Below are positions 47,325-55,893 of a DNA stretch of 64,000 nucleotides, piece by piece; the stretch's first letter is position 1, and each line of letters opens with the position of its first letter. The stretch spans positions 124,001 to 188,000 of the forward strand of contig NZ_CP084629.1 of assembly GCF_022878925.1 (NCBI RefSeq), read 5' to 3'. The notes beneath the pieces were generated by a model. That model was not told the origin of the DNA. It was given only the letters and a program-made list of their open reading frames with translations, and did no database searches. The stretch is from Caballeronia sp. TF1N1. Its GTDB lineage: Bacteria; Pseudomonadota; Gammaproteobacteria; Burkholderiales; Burkholderiaceae. A program made the translations under genes and the position numbers.

Positions 47325-48256
47325 CGGCGTCCCCTTTCGGCGCGCGCACGCAACCAGATATAGCCGCCGTTCGAAAGCCCCGTCACCACGATCATGCCGA
47401 GCGCGAGCGCGTAACCCAGGTTCTGGTTATGCAGCACGTCGCCGCGAATCTGCGCGTACAGCAGAATGGTCACGATATTGAGCGAGCTGCCGGTCAACGC
47501 ATAAGCCGTGGCGACCGCGCCGAACGCGTTGGCGAACAAGAGCAGCGCCGCGCCCAGCAAGCTCGGCCACAGCACCGGCAAGCCGACATAACGCCAGTAC
47601 TGCGCCGATGTCCCGCCGAGGCAATCGCAGGCTTCGCGCCATTCGCGCTTCAGACCGTCGAGCGCGGGCGTGATGATGAGCACCATCAACGGAATCTGGA
47701 AATACAGGTATGTGATGGTCAGTCCGGCGAAGCTCAGAATGCTGAAGCCGGTGGAATAGAGATTGAAGCCGAGGTACTTGCGCGCCAGCACGGTGACGAG
47801 ACCCACGCGCCCCAACGTGCAGATGAAAGCGAACGCGAGCGGCACGCCCGCGAAGTTCGACGCCACGCCGGAGAAGGTCATGAGCGTCGGGCGAATCCAT
47901 GCGGGTAACTGGCCTTTCACCGCCGCCCACGCGAGCAGCGAGCCGAGTATCGCGCCGCCCGCGGCCGACGCCGCGCTGACTTTCATGCTGATCCAGTAGG
48001 CATCGAGCACGCCGGGCTGGAACAACTCGCGGAAATTGACGAGCGTGAAGTGTCCCTGCGGGTCCTGGAACGCGCCCACCATCAAGAAGCCCGTGGGCAG
48101 CAGAAGGAATAGCAGCGCGAACACGAAGAACGGCAGCACGCCGATATACGTGAGCCAACTCGCGCCGCCGCTTGCGCGCGCGGCACCGGCCGGCGGCACG
48201 GGCGCGGCCGGCGCCAGCAGATCCGGCCCGGCGCCTTGCGGAGGAGAGACGCTCAT
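47321..48256 (-). CDS. ABC transporter permease (PotB/PhnU-like)
   Basis: 311 residues. A proline-rich cytoplasmic N-terminus is followed by the first helix (WLTYIGVLPFFVFALLFLLLPTG) and five more. The EAA-like loop is in REACDCLGGTSAQYWRYVGLPVLWPSLLG. It starts 22 bases after the binding-protein stop and is coupled to the next permease. Confidence 0.92.
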   Translation of the reverse strand: MSVSPPQGAGPDLLAPAAPVPPAGAARASGGASWLTYIGVLPFFVFALLFLLLPTGFLMVGAFQDPQGHFTLVNFRELFQPGVLDAYWISMKVSAASAAGGAILGSLLAWAAVKGQLPAWIRPTLMTFSGVASNFAGVPLAFAFICTLGRVGLVTVLARKYLGFNLYSTGFSILSFAGLTITYLYFQIPLMVLIITPALDGLKREWREACDCLGGTSAQYWRYVGLPVLWPSLLGAALLLFANAFGAVATAYALTGSSLNIVTILLYAQIRGDVLHNQNLGYALALGMIVVTGLSNGGYIWLRARAERGRR

Positions 48257-48278
48257 CGCGGGATCTCGTGCGTCACGC

Positions 48279-49397
48279 TTACTTCACGTTCGCGCCGACG
48301 ATCTGATCCCAGCCCTTGGTGACGACGTCCTTGGTGGCGTCCTGCTGCGGCAGCGTCGGGAACACGACGCCTTTATACGCCGATGCGGGCGGCAGCTTGT
48401 CGAGCAGCGCCTGCGGCACCTTCTTCTGCGCCACGAGTTCGTTGTAGCGCATTGGGTGGCAATAGCCCGCGAGCCAGCCGAGTTGGCCTTCGTCGGAATA
48501 GAGGTATTCCATCCACAGCTTCGCGGCGTTCGGATGCGGCGCAAACGCGCTGATCGCCTGAACATAGACGCCCGCCACGACACCCGTCTTCGGCACGATT
48601 ACCTGCACCTTCGGGTTGCCCTTGAGCGTGTCGCGGTCGGCGAGCGCGTTGTAGTCCCAGCGCACGATGATCGGCGTCGTGCCTTGCGCCAGCGACGCCG
48701 CCTTGCCGATCACCGGCACGAAGTTGCCGCTCTTGTTCAAATCGGCGAAAAATTTGAGTCCAGCCTGATCCGCCTTGCTTGCGTCGCCCTTGGTCTGCGA
48801 CAAGCCCGCCGCATAGACACCCTGAATGGCCTGATTCGCCGAACGTGGATCGCCCGCGAGCGAAACCGCGTTGCGATAGTCGGCCTTCTGCAAGTCGCTC
48901 CAGTCGGCCGGCGGCTTGTCGATCATGTCGGTGTTGACTTCGAATGAAAGCACGCCGTAATAATCGCCGTACCAGTAGCCTTCGGCGTCCTTGGATTCGG
49001 CGGGAATCGCGCTCCACGTCGACACCTTGTACGGCTGCAACAGGCCTTCTTTCTTCGCCGTCGGGCCGAACGAAAGACCGACGTCGATCACGTCCGGTGC
49101 CTGCGGTCCCTTGTTGCCTTTGTTGGCCTTGATCGCTTCGATCTCGTCGCCCGAGCCTGCGTCGGGGTTGAGTTCGTTGACGCGAATGCCGTACTTCTTC
49201 TGGAACCCGGCGATGACCGCGCCGTAACCGCACCAGTCATGCGGCAGTGCGATGGTGGTCAACTGCCCTTCCTGCTTCGCGGCTGCGATGAGCGCATCCG
49301 TTGGCGCCGCCACAGCCTGACCGATGCTGCCCGCGGCCAATCCAGCCGTGGCGCAGATGCACAAAACACGGCCTGTCCCGATACGCTTCATCGTCAT
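48279..49397 (-). CDS. ABC transporter substrate-binding protein (PotD/AfuA/phosphonate-like)
   Basis: 372 residues with a Sec signal (cleavage near QAVAA). The mature protein begins LIAAAKQEGQLTTIALPHDWCGYGAVIAGFQKKYG, the form found in Fe3+ and 2-aminoethylphosphonate or polyamine binding proteins. The ligand cannot be fixed: the two Tyr of iron-binding homologues are not obvious. First gene of the importer operon; AGGA precedes the ATG. Confidence 0.9.
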   Translation of the reverse strand: MTMKRIGTGRVLCICATAGLAAGSIGQAVAAPTDALIAAAKQEGQLTTIALPHDWCGYGAVIAGFQKKYGIRVNELNPDAGSGDEIEAIKANKGNKGPQAPDVIDVGLSFGPTAKKEGLLQPYKVSTWSAIPAESKDAEGYWYGDYYGVLSFEVNTDMIDKPPADWSDLQKADYRNAVSLAGDPRSANQAIQGVYAAGLSQTKGDASKADQAGLKFFADLNKSGNFVPVIGKAASLAQGTTPIIVRWDYNALADRDTLKGNPKVQVIVPKTGVVAGVYVQAISAFAPHPNAAKLWMEYLYSDEGQLGWLAGYCHPMRYNELVAQKKVPQALLDKLPPASAYKGVVFPTLPQQDATKDVVTKGWDQIVGANVK

Positions 49398-49992
49398 TCT
49401 TGTCCTATACCGGAAGGTATTGCGTTGATGAGTTCCGCCGATTGCCGATGCAGGCTAAAGTCAATCAGCGCGTTTGGCAAGCCGCCAAAAAAGCCGGCTC
49501 CATGCGCGGCATCGGCGGCACCCTTCAGTTCCTCGAAGGCTCGCTGGGCGGCGCGCGGCCCGTGCCGAACGTCGTCGCGACCACGATTGGACTCAGCGCC
49601 GCGAGGATCGCGCTGAAGCGCATCGTCGAAGCAATGCCGAGATGTTCGACGACCGCGCCGCCACCGAGCGAACCGAGCGCAATCGCGCCCACGCCGCTGC
49701 GTTCCGGCTTGACGCCGAGCGCGTGCCCATTCGCGCGGTGTCTCCCACGCGACGGCATCCGAGTCCGAAGGTGCGGCTCTTTATCGATCGACTCGTCGAT
49801 GCATGGCAGCCCGAACCGCCGAGGGAACGCGAGCTGCGTTGAAGCACAATCCCGCAATGTGGACCACGCGCGAACGCGCTTCGAATGCGCTTTATTGAAT
49901 CGCGCACGCCTGAGCGATACTGACACTGTCGGAACGCATGAGACGCGACGCTGTTGCTGACGAGCCGTGACAACCCACCGAGGATTCGCACG
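49398..49992. other. Intergenic stretch of about 600 bases, mostly decayed sequence
   Basis: No intact gene is supported on either strand. Open frames occur on both strands but lack ribosome sites and recognised domains. A short LysR-like fragment lies at 49711-49842. The first part should hold the promoter of the minus-strand importer operon, the last 150 bases that of zwf. Confidence 0.5.
49711..49842 (+). pseudogene. C-terminal fragment of a LysR-type regulator gene
   Basis: The frame ending with TGA at 49842 encodes RVPIRAVSPTRRHPSPKVR, then LFIDRLVDAW, the typical last strand and helix of a LysR effector domain (a hydrophobic strand, a RRH loop, SPKVR and FID). Nothing upstream in this or other frames matches the rest of such a protein, so about 85 percent of the gene is missing. 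Similarity was judged by eye. Confidence 0.55.
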
Positions 49993-51456
49993 ATGGCCAA
50001 GATCTCCGCAGGCGTAGGTCCGAAGTTTCCGCAAGTGGTCGTGCTGTTCGGCGCCACGGGCGATCTCGCACGACGCAAGCTGTTGCCTGGCCTCTTCCAT
50101 CTGTCGAATGCGGGGTTTATCCCCGGCTGCAAGATCATTGCCGTCGCGCTCGACGACATTCACGTGGACGACTTCCGCGTCACGGCGAAAGGCGCGCTCG
50201 ACGAGTTTTCGAGTCGTAAGGTGACGCCGCAAGAGTGGGACACGTTCGCCGCCAATCTCGATTACGTGCCCCTGACAGCCGGCGCCGCAACGTTGAAGGC
50301 GGCGGTCCTGAACGCCGAGAAAAGCTTCGGCGGCGAATGCCGGCGCCTGCATTATCTGAGCGTTCCGCCCAACGCCGCGCTTTCGGCGGTCGGCATGCTT
50401 CACGAAGCGGGACTCGTGGAACGCTCGCGCATCATCATGGAAAAGCCTTTCGGCACCGATCTGGCAAGTTCCGTGTCGCTCAACGCGCACTTGCACGAGG
50501 TCTTCGAAGAGGCGCAGATTTTTCGCATCGATCACTTTCTCGGCAAGGAACCGGCGCAGAACATCCTCGCATTCCGCTTCGCCAACGGCTTGTTCGAACC
50601 GATATGGAATCGCAATTTCATCGATCACGTGCAGATCGACGTGCCGGAAACGCTCGGCCTCGGCAAGCGCGCGGGCTTCTACGAGCAGACGGGCGCGTTT
50701 CGCGACATGGTCGTCACGCACCTGTTCCAGATTCTCGCGTTCATGGCAATGGAGCCGCCCACATCGCTGGAACCTTCGCCTATCAGCGAGGAAAAGAACA
50801 AGGTTTTTCGCAGCATGTTGCCGATTCAACCTAACGATGTCGTGCGCGGTCAGTACACGGGTTATCGGACCGAGGAAGGCGTGAGCGCCGAGTCGGAAAC
50901 AGAGACCTTCATTGCGCTGAAATGCTCGATCGACAACTGGCGCTGGGCGGGTGTGCCCTTCTATCTGCGCACCGGCAAGCGGCTCGCGGAAGGCCAGCGA
51001 ATCATTTCCATTGCGTTTCGCGAGCCGCCGAAGAGCATGTTTCCGGCCGGTTCGGGCGTGGGTTCGCAGGGACCGGACCATCTGACCTTCGATCTCGCCG
51101 ATGCCTCGAAGATGTCGCTCTCGTTCTATGGCAAGCGGCCCGGCCCCGGCATGCGTCTCGACAAACTGAGCCTGCAGTTCGCCATGCGCGACACGGGCTT
51201 AATCGGCGAAGTGCTGGAAGCCTACGAGCGCCTGATTCTCGACGCCATGCGCGGGGATCGCACGCTGTTCACGACTGCGGAAGGCATCGAGCGGCTGTGG
51301 GAAGTATCCACGGCGCTGCTCGAATCGCCGCCGCCCGTGCGGTTTTACGCGCCGGGTTCGTGGGGGCCGAATGCGATTCATCAGCTCGTCGCGCCGCGTG
51401 CCTGGCGGCTGCCGTTTGAGCGTGCCTGGCGCGATCCGAACGCGCTCGGAAGCTGA
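49993..51456 (+). CDS. zwf: Glucose-6-phosphate 1-dehydrogenase
   Basis: 487 residues, the usual length. The NADP motif is [18 protein letters not shown], the substrate motif is [13 protein letters not shown] with the catalytic His, and the coenzyme site EKPFGTD and the C-terminal [16 protein letters not shown] are present. It catalyses the first step of the pentose phosphate and Entner-Doudoroff routes. GAGGA lies before the ATG at 49993. It stands alone, without pgl, edd or a sugar transporter, and is convergent with a GlxA-type regulator; a second zwf elsewhere would be expected. Confidence 0.95.
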   Translation: MAKISAGVGPKFPQVVVLFGATGDLARRKLLPGLFHLSNAGFIPGCKIIAVALDDIHVDDFRVTAKGALDEFSSRKVTPQEWDTFAANLDYVPLTAGAATLKAAVLNAEKSFGGECRRLHYLSVPPNAALSAVGMLHEAGLVERSRIIMEKPFGTDLASSVSLNAHLHEVFEEAQIFRIDHFLGKEPAQNILAFRFANGLFEPIWNRNFIDHVQIDVPETLGLGKRAGFYEQTGAFRDMVVTHLFQILAFMAMEPPTSLEPSPISEEKNKVFRSMLPIQPNDVVRGQYTGYRTEEGVSAESETETFIALKCSIDNWRWAGVPFYLRTGKRLAEGQRIISIAFREPPKSMFPAGSGVGSQGPDHLTFDLADASKMSLSFYGKRPGPGMRLDKLSLQFAMRDTGLIGEVLEAYERLILDAMRGDRTLFTTAEGIERLWEVSTALLESPPPVRFYAPGSWGPNAIHQLVAPRAWRLPFERAWRDPNALGS

Positions 51457-51459
51457 TCC

Positions 51460-52458
51460 TCAGGCGCGTCCGTTGGCTGCCTGAACCGTGTCGGCTTTCG
51501 ATCTGAACCGGTCGCGATAATCCACCGGATTGATACTGAGCCGCCGAAAGAAGGTTCTGCGAAAGCCGTCGGTATCCTCGAAGCCGCAGCGGCGCGCAAT
51601 TTCCCGCATCGGCAATTCCGTGGCTTCGAGATAGTGCCGCGCCGCGTCGATGCGCGCATTGGCAAGGAAGGTCATCGGCGTCGTGCCGCAGTCCTTCGCG
51701 AAGATGCGCGAGAGATTGCGCGCGCTCATATGCGCGCGGTCCGCAAGCGATGCCACCGTATGCGCGACATGCAGGTTGTCGAGCATGAACTCCTGCAGTG
51801 CCATGGTCTGCGATCCGGGCGCGGCCTGCGTTTCAAGGAGCGGGCTGAACTGCGACTGACCGCCCGCGCGCCGCAGATAAACGACCAGATACTTGGCGAC
51901 ATCCAGCGCCATCTGACGGCCGAAGTCGTCTTCGATCATTGCGAGCGACAAGTCGATACCGGCCGTGACGCCCGCCGTCGTGAAGATGTTGCCGTCACGA
52001 ACGAAGATGTGGTCCGGCTCGATCCGCGCGCGCGGAAACGTCGCGGCGAGCCGCGGCACGTCCATCCAGTGCGTGGTCACGACTTTGTTGTCGAGCAGTC
52101 CCGCCGAACCGAGCGCGAAGAGACCATTGCAGATCGCCGATACGCGACGGCATTGCTTGTGCTGCGCGCGCAGCCACTCGCTGAGCGCGGGATCGTCGAA
52201 GGCGTCGAAGATACCGAGCCCGCCCGGAACGATGATGGTGTCGAACTCGGGGCAGCGGTCGAAGATGGTGCGATCCGGTACGGTCGTGAGGCCGCTCGAC
52301 GACTGCACGCTGCCGCGCGTGGTGCCGACCGTCATCATTTCGTACTCGCATTCGCCCTTGCTCAACACGCGGACTTCGGCAAAGGCGTCCTTCGGCCCGG
52401 CGATATCGAGCAACTGGAACCCGGGAAAGACGAGCATGCCGACCTTGATGCGTTTCAT
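51460..52458 (-). CDS. GlxA-type transcriptional regulator (DJ-1/PfpI domain plus AraC HTH)
   Basis: 332 residues. The N-terminal 190 residues form a DJ-1/PfpI-like domain (VGMLVFPGFQLLDIAGP, and VSAICNGLFALGSAGLL with a Cys at the nucleophile elbow). The C-terminal part has the two AraC helix-turn-helix units (VASLADRAHMSARNLSRIFAKDCG and MREIARRCGFEDTDGFRRTFFRRLSINPVDYR). Members sense nitrogenous compounds such as carnitine or glycine betaine. It is 94 bases downstream of cbtA in the same direction, so it may control the nitrile hydratase operon. Confidence 0.92.
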   Translation of the reverse strand: MKRIKVGMLVFPGFQLLDIAGPKDAFAEVRVLSKGECEYEMMTVGTTRGSVQSSSGLTTVPDRTIFDRCPEFDTIIVPGGLGIFDAFDDPALSEWLRAQHKQCRRVSAICNGLFALGSAGLLDNKVVTTHWMDVPRLAATFPRARIEPDHIFVRDGNIFTTAGVTAGIDLSLAMIEDDFGRQMALDVAKYLVVYLRRAGGQSQFSPLLETQAAPGSQTMALQEFMLDNLHVAHTVASLADRAHMSARNLSRIFAKDCGTTPMTFLANARIDAARHYLEATELPMREIARRCGFEDTDGFRRTFFRRLSINPVDYRDRFRSKADTVQAANGRA

Positions 52459-52552
52459 CGGAGTTTTGGTGTCCGTCTGAAAGCGGGCGGCGGCGGAACA
52501 CCGTCGCCCTGAACGATTAGTCTAACCGCCCAAAAACACGCGGTCGCGCATG

Positions 52553-53314
52553 TCATCGATTGCGCACCGCCGGCGCGAAAGCCGGTGCCTTGCGAGGCTG
52601 GCGAGCGCCGGCGAGTTCGCTACGCTCGGCGAGCACACCGAACAGCGCGCCAATGGTCGTCCAGACGATCGCCTGCATGCCGATGGACGCCATCCTGAAC
52701 TTCCACAGCAGCGTGGCGGGAAAGCCGGCCGGCACTTCGTCGATCCCGGGCAGCACGACGATCATCACGGCAAGCATGACGCCGAACGCGAGAATACCGA
52801 CGAGCGTTCCGTTCCACTGCCCGAGCTTCCTCGCCGCGACACTGCGCACGTTGAGCGACAACAGCATGATCGCAAGCGAGATGGCGATGGTCAGAAAGAA
52901 CAGCGCCGTGCGATAACCGATGGTTTCCGGGTCCCCGACCGATGGCGGATTCGCCGGATAGACGAGGCTCGGCACCACGACGAGCGATACGAACGCCGCA
53001 AGCGCCATCCACGCGGCAAGCGGCCGTGCGCCGAGCTTGCCCACCCTGCCCCACGCATATGCGAAGGCAAGCGCGAAGAGCCCGCCGAAAGCCGCACCAT
53101 AGGCCACGACACCCGTCAGCAAGCCCATGCCCGCCTGCGTCTCGCGACTGACGAGTTCGGGCTCAAGCGCATCGCCGTGAGCGGCGTGCGCGTGCTCTTC
53201 AATTGCAATCGCGCGTTCGACTTGCGGTTCGCCCACCACTCTCGCGAAACCGAACGCAAGCAGTCCCGCGACCACGCCCGCGAGCATGCCGCGCATCAAC
53301 AGTTTGCCGACCAT
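52553..53314 (-). CDS. cbtA: Cobalt transporter subunit CbtA
   Basis: 253 residues, five to six transmembrane helices. The first helix is GMLAGVVAGLLAFGFARVVGEP, followed by a loop with HAHAAHGDA, a possible metal-handling segment. Later helices have PSLVYPANPPSVGDPETIGYRT, typical of CbtA. The ATG at 53314 follows GGAGA at 6 bases. Normally CbtA/CbtB lie under a cobalamin riboswitch; here they follow nitrile hydratase genes and probably bring in Co2+ for the enzyme. Confidence 0.9.
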   Translation of the reverse strand: MVGKLLMRGMLAGVVAGLLAFGFARVVGEPQVERAIAIEEHAHAAHGDALEPELVSRETQAGMGLLTGVVAYGAAFGGLFALAFAYAWGRVGKLGARPLAAWMALAAFVSLVVVPSLVYPANPPSVGDPETIGYRTALFFLTIAISLAIMLLSLNVRSVAARKLGQWNGTLVGILAFGVMLAVMIVVLPGIDEVPAGFPATLLWKFRMASIGMQAIVWTTIGALFGVLAERSELAGARQPRKAPAFAPAVRNR

Positions 53315-53327
53315 GATCGTCTCCGCG

Positions 53328-53537
53328 TCAATGACAGGGAAAGCCGAGCAGATGGCGTCCATCGTGCACGAACTCGTGAACGTACATGCCGGACACGATC
53401 GAGGTCGCGCCCTCTTCCGCGCCGACGAAATACAGCGCGAGCAACATCAAGAGACCGCCGAACACGATCCAGGGTAGTAGCTCGCGCAACGGGATTGGCG
53501 TGACCGGTTCGGTAGGAAAAGCAATAGCGTCGTTCAT
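53328..53537 (-). CDS. cbtB: Cobalt transporter subunit CbtB
   Basis: 69 residues with one transmembrane helix (LLPWIVFGGLLMLLALYFVG). The C-terminus is the CbtB hallmark, VHEFVHDGRHLLGFPCH, with four His and a Cys for metal binding. GAGG precedes the ATG at 53537 by 6 bases. It is 13 bases before cbtA and 49 bases after the nitrile hydratase maturation gene. Confidence 0.93.
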   Translation of the reverse strand: MNDAIAFPTEPVTPIPLRELLPWIVFGGLLMLLALYFVGAEEGATSIVSGMYVHEFVHDGRHLLGFPCH

Positions 53538-53586
53538 TGAAGACCTCGTTTGAATCGATGATGATGATTGGATGGATGCGCAAGAC

Positions 53587-53934
53587 TCAGGCGTCAACGT
53601 TGACGCGCCGCGCCGTCACGACCTTCAGGAGTTCATCGCGCGACAACACGCCGCTCGTTTCGACCACGTTCAAAAGCGCTTCGAGAAAGCGTTCGTAGTA
53701 GTCCCAGCGCGGCTGGTCGATGCAACCGATAGCTTCCCACTGTGCAATCGATGCAATCAAGCTCTGCCGGAAGTCCTCCCACTCGAAGCAGCCCGCTTTC
53801 GATAACGACAGCGCAAGCCCGAACACATCGCGCTCCCAGCGGTTGGTGAAGAACAGCTTGCCGTCGAGACGCGGCGGCGAATCGGGCGCGCCGAGCATCG
53901 ACGTCGCCGCGTATTCCTCGAATCGAGTGAACAT
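53587..53934 (-). CDS. Nitrile hydratase accessory/maturation protein (P14K/NhlE type)
   Basis: 115 residues. MFTRFEEYAATSMLG, then LDGKLFFTNRWERDVFGLALSLSKAGCFEWEDFRQSLI resembles the N-terminal part of NHase beta subunits, as the P14K, P15K and NhlE self-subunit-swapping chaperones do. They carry the alpha subunit and deliver cobalt to it. GAGG lies 6 bases before the ATG at 53934. It follows nthA by 8 bases. Confidence 0.88.
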   Translation of the reverse strand: MFTRFEEYAATSMLGAPDSPPRLDGKLFFTNRWERDVFGLALSLSKAGCFEWEDFRQSLIASIAQWEAIGCIDQPRWDYYERFLEALLNVVETSGVLSRDELLKVVTARRVNVDA

Positions 53935-53942
53935 GACGGGCC

Positions 53943-54566
53943 TCAGGTCGTGGGCGCTTCGATGAGGGCGACACCCATCATCGATTCCGGCGTCACGAGC
54001 GCGGCGAGTTCCGCTTCGCTCATGTGCTCCGTGTTGGCGGGACGCTCGGGCACGACGAACCAGCGGATTTGCGCGCTGCTGTCCCACACTTTCACTTCCT
54101 TGTCTGCAAGCACGTTCACGCCGAATTCCGCCAGCACGGCACGGGGCTCGCGCACGCCGCGTGCACGAAACACGGGGTCCTTGTACCAGTACGGCGGCAA
54201 GCCGAGAACCGGCCACGGATAGCACGAACACAACGTGCAGATGATGAGGTTATGCACGTTCTCGTCGTTGGCGACGGCGGCCATGTGCTCGCCTTCCGCA
54301 CCCGTCATGCCGAGCGGCAGTGCAAGCTCCGCGATGGCCTTCGGTGTGTCGTCGACGAGGCGCTTCTTGTACTCCGGATCGGTCCATGCGCGCGCCACGA
54401 TCTTCGCGCCATTGAACGGCCCGGCCATGGTTTCGAAGTGCTTGAGCACGGCATCGACGGAATCGCTCGCGATCACGCCCTTCTCGATCAACAATGCTTC
54501 CAGCGCGCGCACCTTTGCCGCGCTCGACGCTTCGCGGTCGTCGGGAAATTCAAAGAGTTGGCTCAT
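53943..54566 (-). CDS. nthA: Nitrile hydratase alpha subunit, cobalt type
   Basis: 207 residues. The metal motif is CTLCSC (Cys110, Cys113, Ser114, Cys115). The Thr in the second place marks the cobalt type, since iron enzymes have Ser. The two outer cysteines of the claw are normally oxidised to sulfinate/sulfenate. It continues with YPWPVLGLPPYWYKDPVFRARGVREPRAVL, as in Co-NHases. It hydrates nitriles to amides as an alpha-beta pair. It follows the beta gene by 17 bases, the order typical for the Co type. Confidence 0.95.
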   Translation of the reverse strand: MSQLFEFPDDREASSAAKVRALEALLIEKGVIASDSVDAVLKHFETMAGPFNGAKIVARAWTDPEYKKRLVDDTPKAIAELALPLGMTGAEGEHMAAVANDENVHNLIICTLCSCYPWPVLGLPPYWYKDPVFRARGVREPRAVLAEFGVNVLADKEVKVWDSSAQIRWFVVPERPANTEHMSEAELAALVTPESMMGVALIEAPTT

Positions 54567-54583
54567 GCTGCGGTGGCTCCGAA

Positions 54584-55327
54584 TCAGTTGGCCGCTTGTA
54601 CGTAGGCTTCGTACAAATCGGCATAAAGGGTGGTGTTCGCTTCGCTCTTGTCGGCGCCCCAGATGTCGGCGGTATCGAACGCAATGCGATACACGGGCAT
54701 GGGCGCGCCTATACCGTCCGGTCCCGTCGATACGAAATACGAGAACGCGCCCGGATACACGAGATCGACGACGCCGGTCTTGTTGCGCAGATAGCCGGGC
54801 AGACGCGTGTGATCGACCGCTTCGGGGTCGGCTATGCGTACCGCGTCGCCCTTCGCAAAACGCGCGGCGCTTTCGAGCGCGTGATAACCGGAGTCGCCGT
54901 TCGTCAGATACGCGTCGATCTGCGCGGTGAGCGCGGCGTCGGGTTTCCCAGGCAGCGCGGCATCGGGGTTCGCGCGGTAGTGCGCGGTCTTTTGCGCGAG
55001 TTCGTCGGCCGAGATGTAGCCTTGATCGACGAAGAACTGCGAGATGCCGCCGAGCCACTTCTCGTAGTACCGATACTTGAAATACTCGAACGGCTGCATG
55101 TCTTCCGCGCCCGTGCGCAGCGACGCCCACGTCCAGTCGTTCTTGAATGTCGTCGGCAGCGTGTCGACAGGATAGCGATGCAGCGCATTGGAGAGATGCG
55201 CGCTTTCCGCCATCATCACGGTATGAATACCGAAGATGCGCGTCTCCCACGGTTCCACGAACACGCGCCGTTCGGTGCTGACGGGGCCGAGATTTTCGAT
55301 GCCGCCAAGATGATGCTGTAGTTTCAC
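54584..55327 (-). CDS. nthB: Nitrile hydratase beta subunit
   Basis: 247 residues. The conserved N-terminus (HHLGGIENLGPVSTERRVFVEPWETRIFGIHTVMM) and a C-terminal SH3-like barrel with RFAKGDAVRIADPEAVDHTRLPGYLRNKTGVVDLVYPGAF are seen. The Arg residues that hold the metal site of the alpha subunit lie in the N-terminal part. Two-subunit enzymes of this form act on aliphatic or aromatic nitriles. It is 28 bases after the DUF1097 gene. Confidence 0.95.
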   Translation of the reverse strand: MKLQHHLGGIENLGPVSTERRVFVEPWETRIFGIHTVMMAESAHLSNALHRYPVDTLPTTFKNDWTWASLRTGAEDMQPFEYFKYRYYEKWLGGISQFFVDQGYISADELAQKTAHYRANPDAALPGKPDAALTAQIDAYLTNGDSGYHALESAARFAKGDAVRIADPEAVDHTRLPGYLRNKTGVVDLVYPGAFSYFVSTGPDGIGAPMPVYRIAFDTADIWGADKSEANTTLYADLYEAYVQAAN

Positions 55328-55355
55328 GATGTGCTCCGTGCGTAAAGAAACGAGT

Positions 55356-55859
55356 TCAGCTCAGCCGATGCTCGCGTTTGAACAACAACGCTTCGCCGAC
55401 CACTTCCGACACGAAGCCGAAGACCGCGCCCGTCACGAGCGCCGCTGCGGCCACGAGTGCAGGATTGCCGATGCCAGCGGTCGTGATCGCCTTGCCTGTC
55501 GCCACCGTCGTGCCGACCGTCGATGCAAAGCCCCACACGATGGCCGGCAAGACATCGAGTAATCTGATCTTTGCTGCCTGCACCATCGCCGCGCTGCCGA
55601 TGCCGACGAACACCGCCGCCGCAAACGCGCCACCGCTCGTCGTCGCAATGCAGAGCAACGTGAGCGATGCGATGACCAGCCCCGTGAGATTCGACGCGAC
55701 GCTCTTCACGAAGCCCGCGCGACCGCCGCCAAGCACGAAGAACGACGCCCATGCAATGAACGTCACCCAGACGGGTACGGGAAATACGGTCCCGGTAAGC
55801 CATGTATCCGCGACGGCCAGTACGCCAATGCTCAATGTGTATGCTTCGGGCTTTTTCAT
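55356..55859 (-). CDS. DUF1097 membrane protein in the nitrile hydratase operon
   Basis: 167 residues with five predicted helices (for example WVTFIAWASFFVLGGG, FVKSVASNLTGLVIASLTLLCIATTSGGAFAAAVFVGIG and LVAAAALVTGAVFGFVSEVVGEALL). It resembles the YcdZ/DUF1097 family of inner-membrane proteins with no known function. Its place between the CobW-type GTPase and the beta subunit gives a possible role in uptake of nitrile or cobalt, or in amide export; this is inferred from position only. Confidence 0.8.
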   Translation of the reverse strand: MKKPEAYTLSIGVLAVADTWLTGTVFPVPVWVTFIAWASFFVLGGGRAGFVKSVASNLTGLVIASLTLLCIATTSGGAFAAAVFVGIGSAAMVQAAKIRLLDVLPAIVWGFASTVGTTVATGKAITTAGIGNPALVAAAALVTGAVFGFVSEVVGEALLFKREHRLS

Positions 55860-55893
55860 GCGCGTGCTCCTCTATAAGAAATGAATGAATGGG

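Noticed and set aside
49525..51081. A 518-codon minus-strand frame opposite zwf
   Set aside because: zwf is intact on the plus strand with all motifs; the opposite frame has no family sequence.
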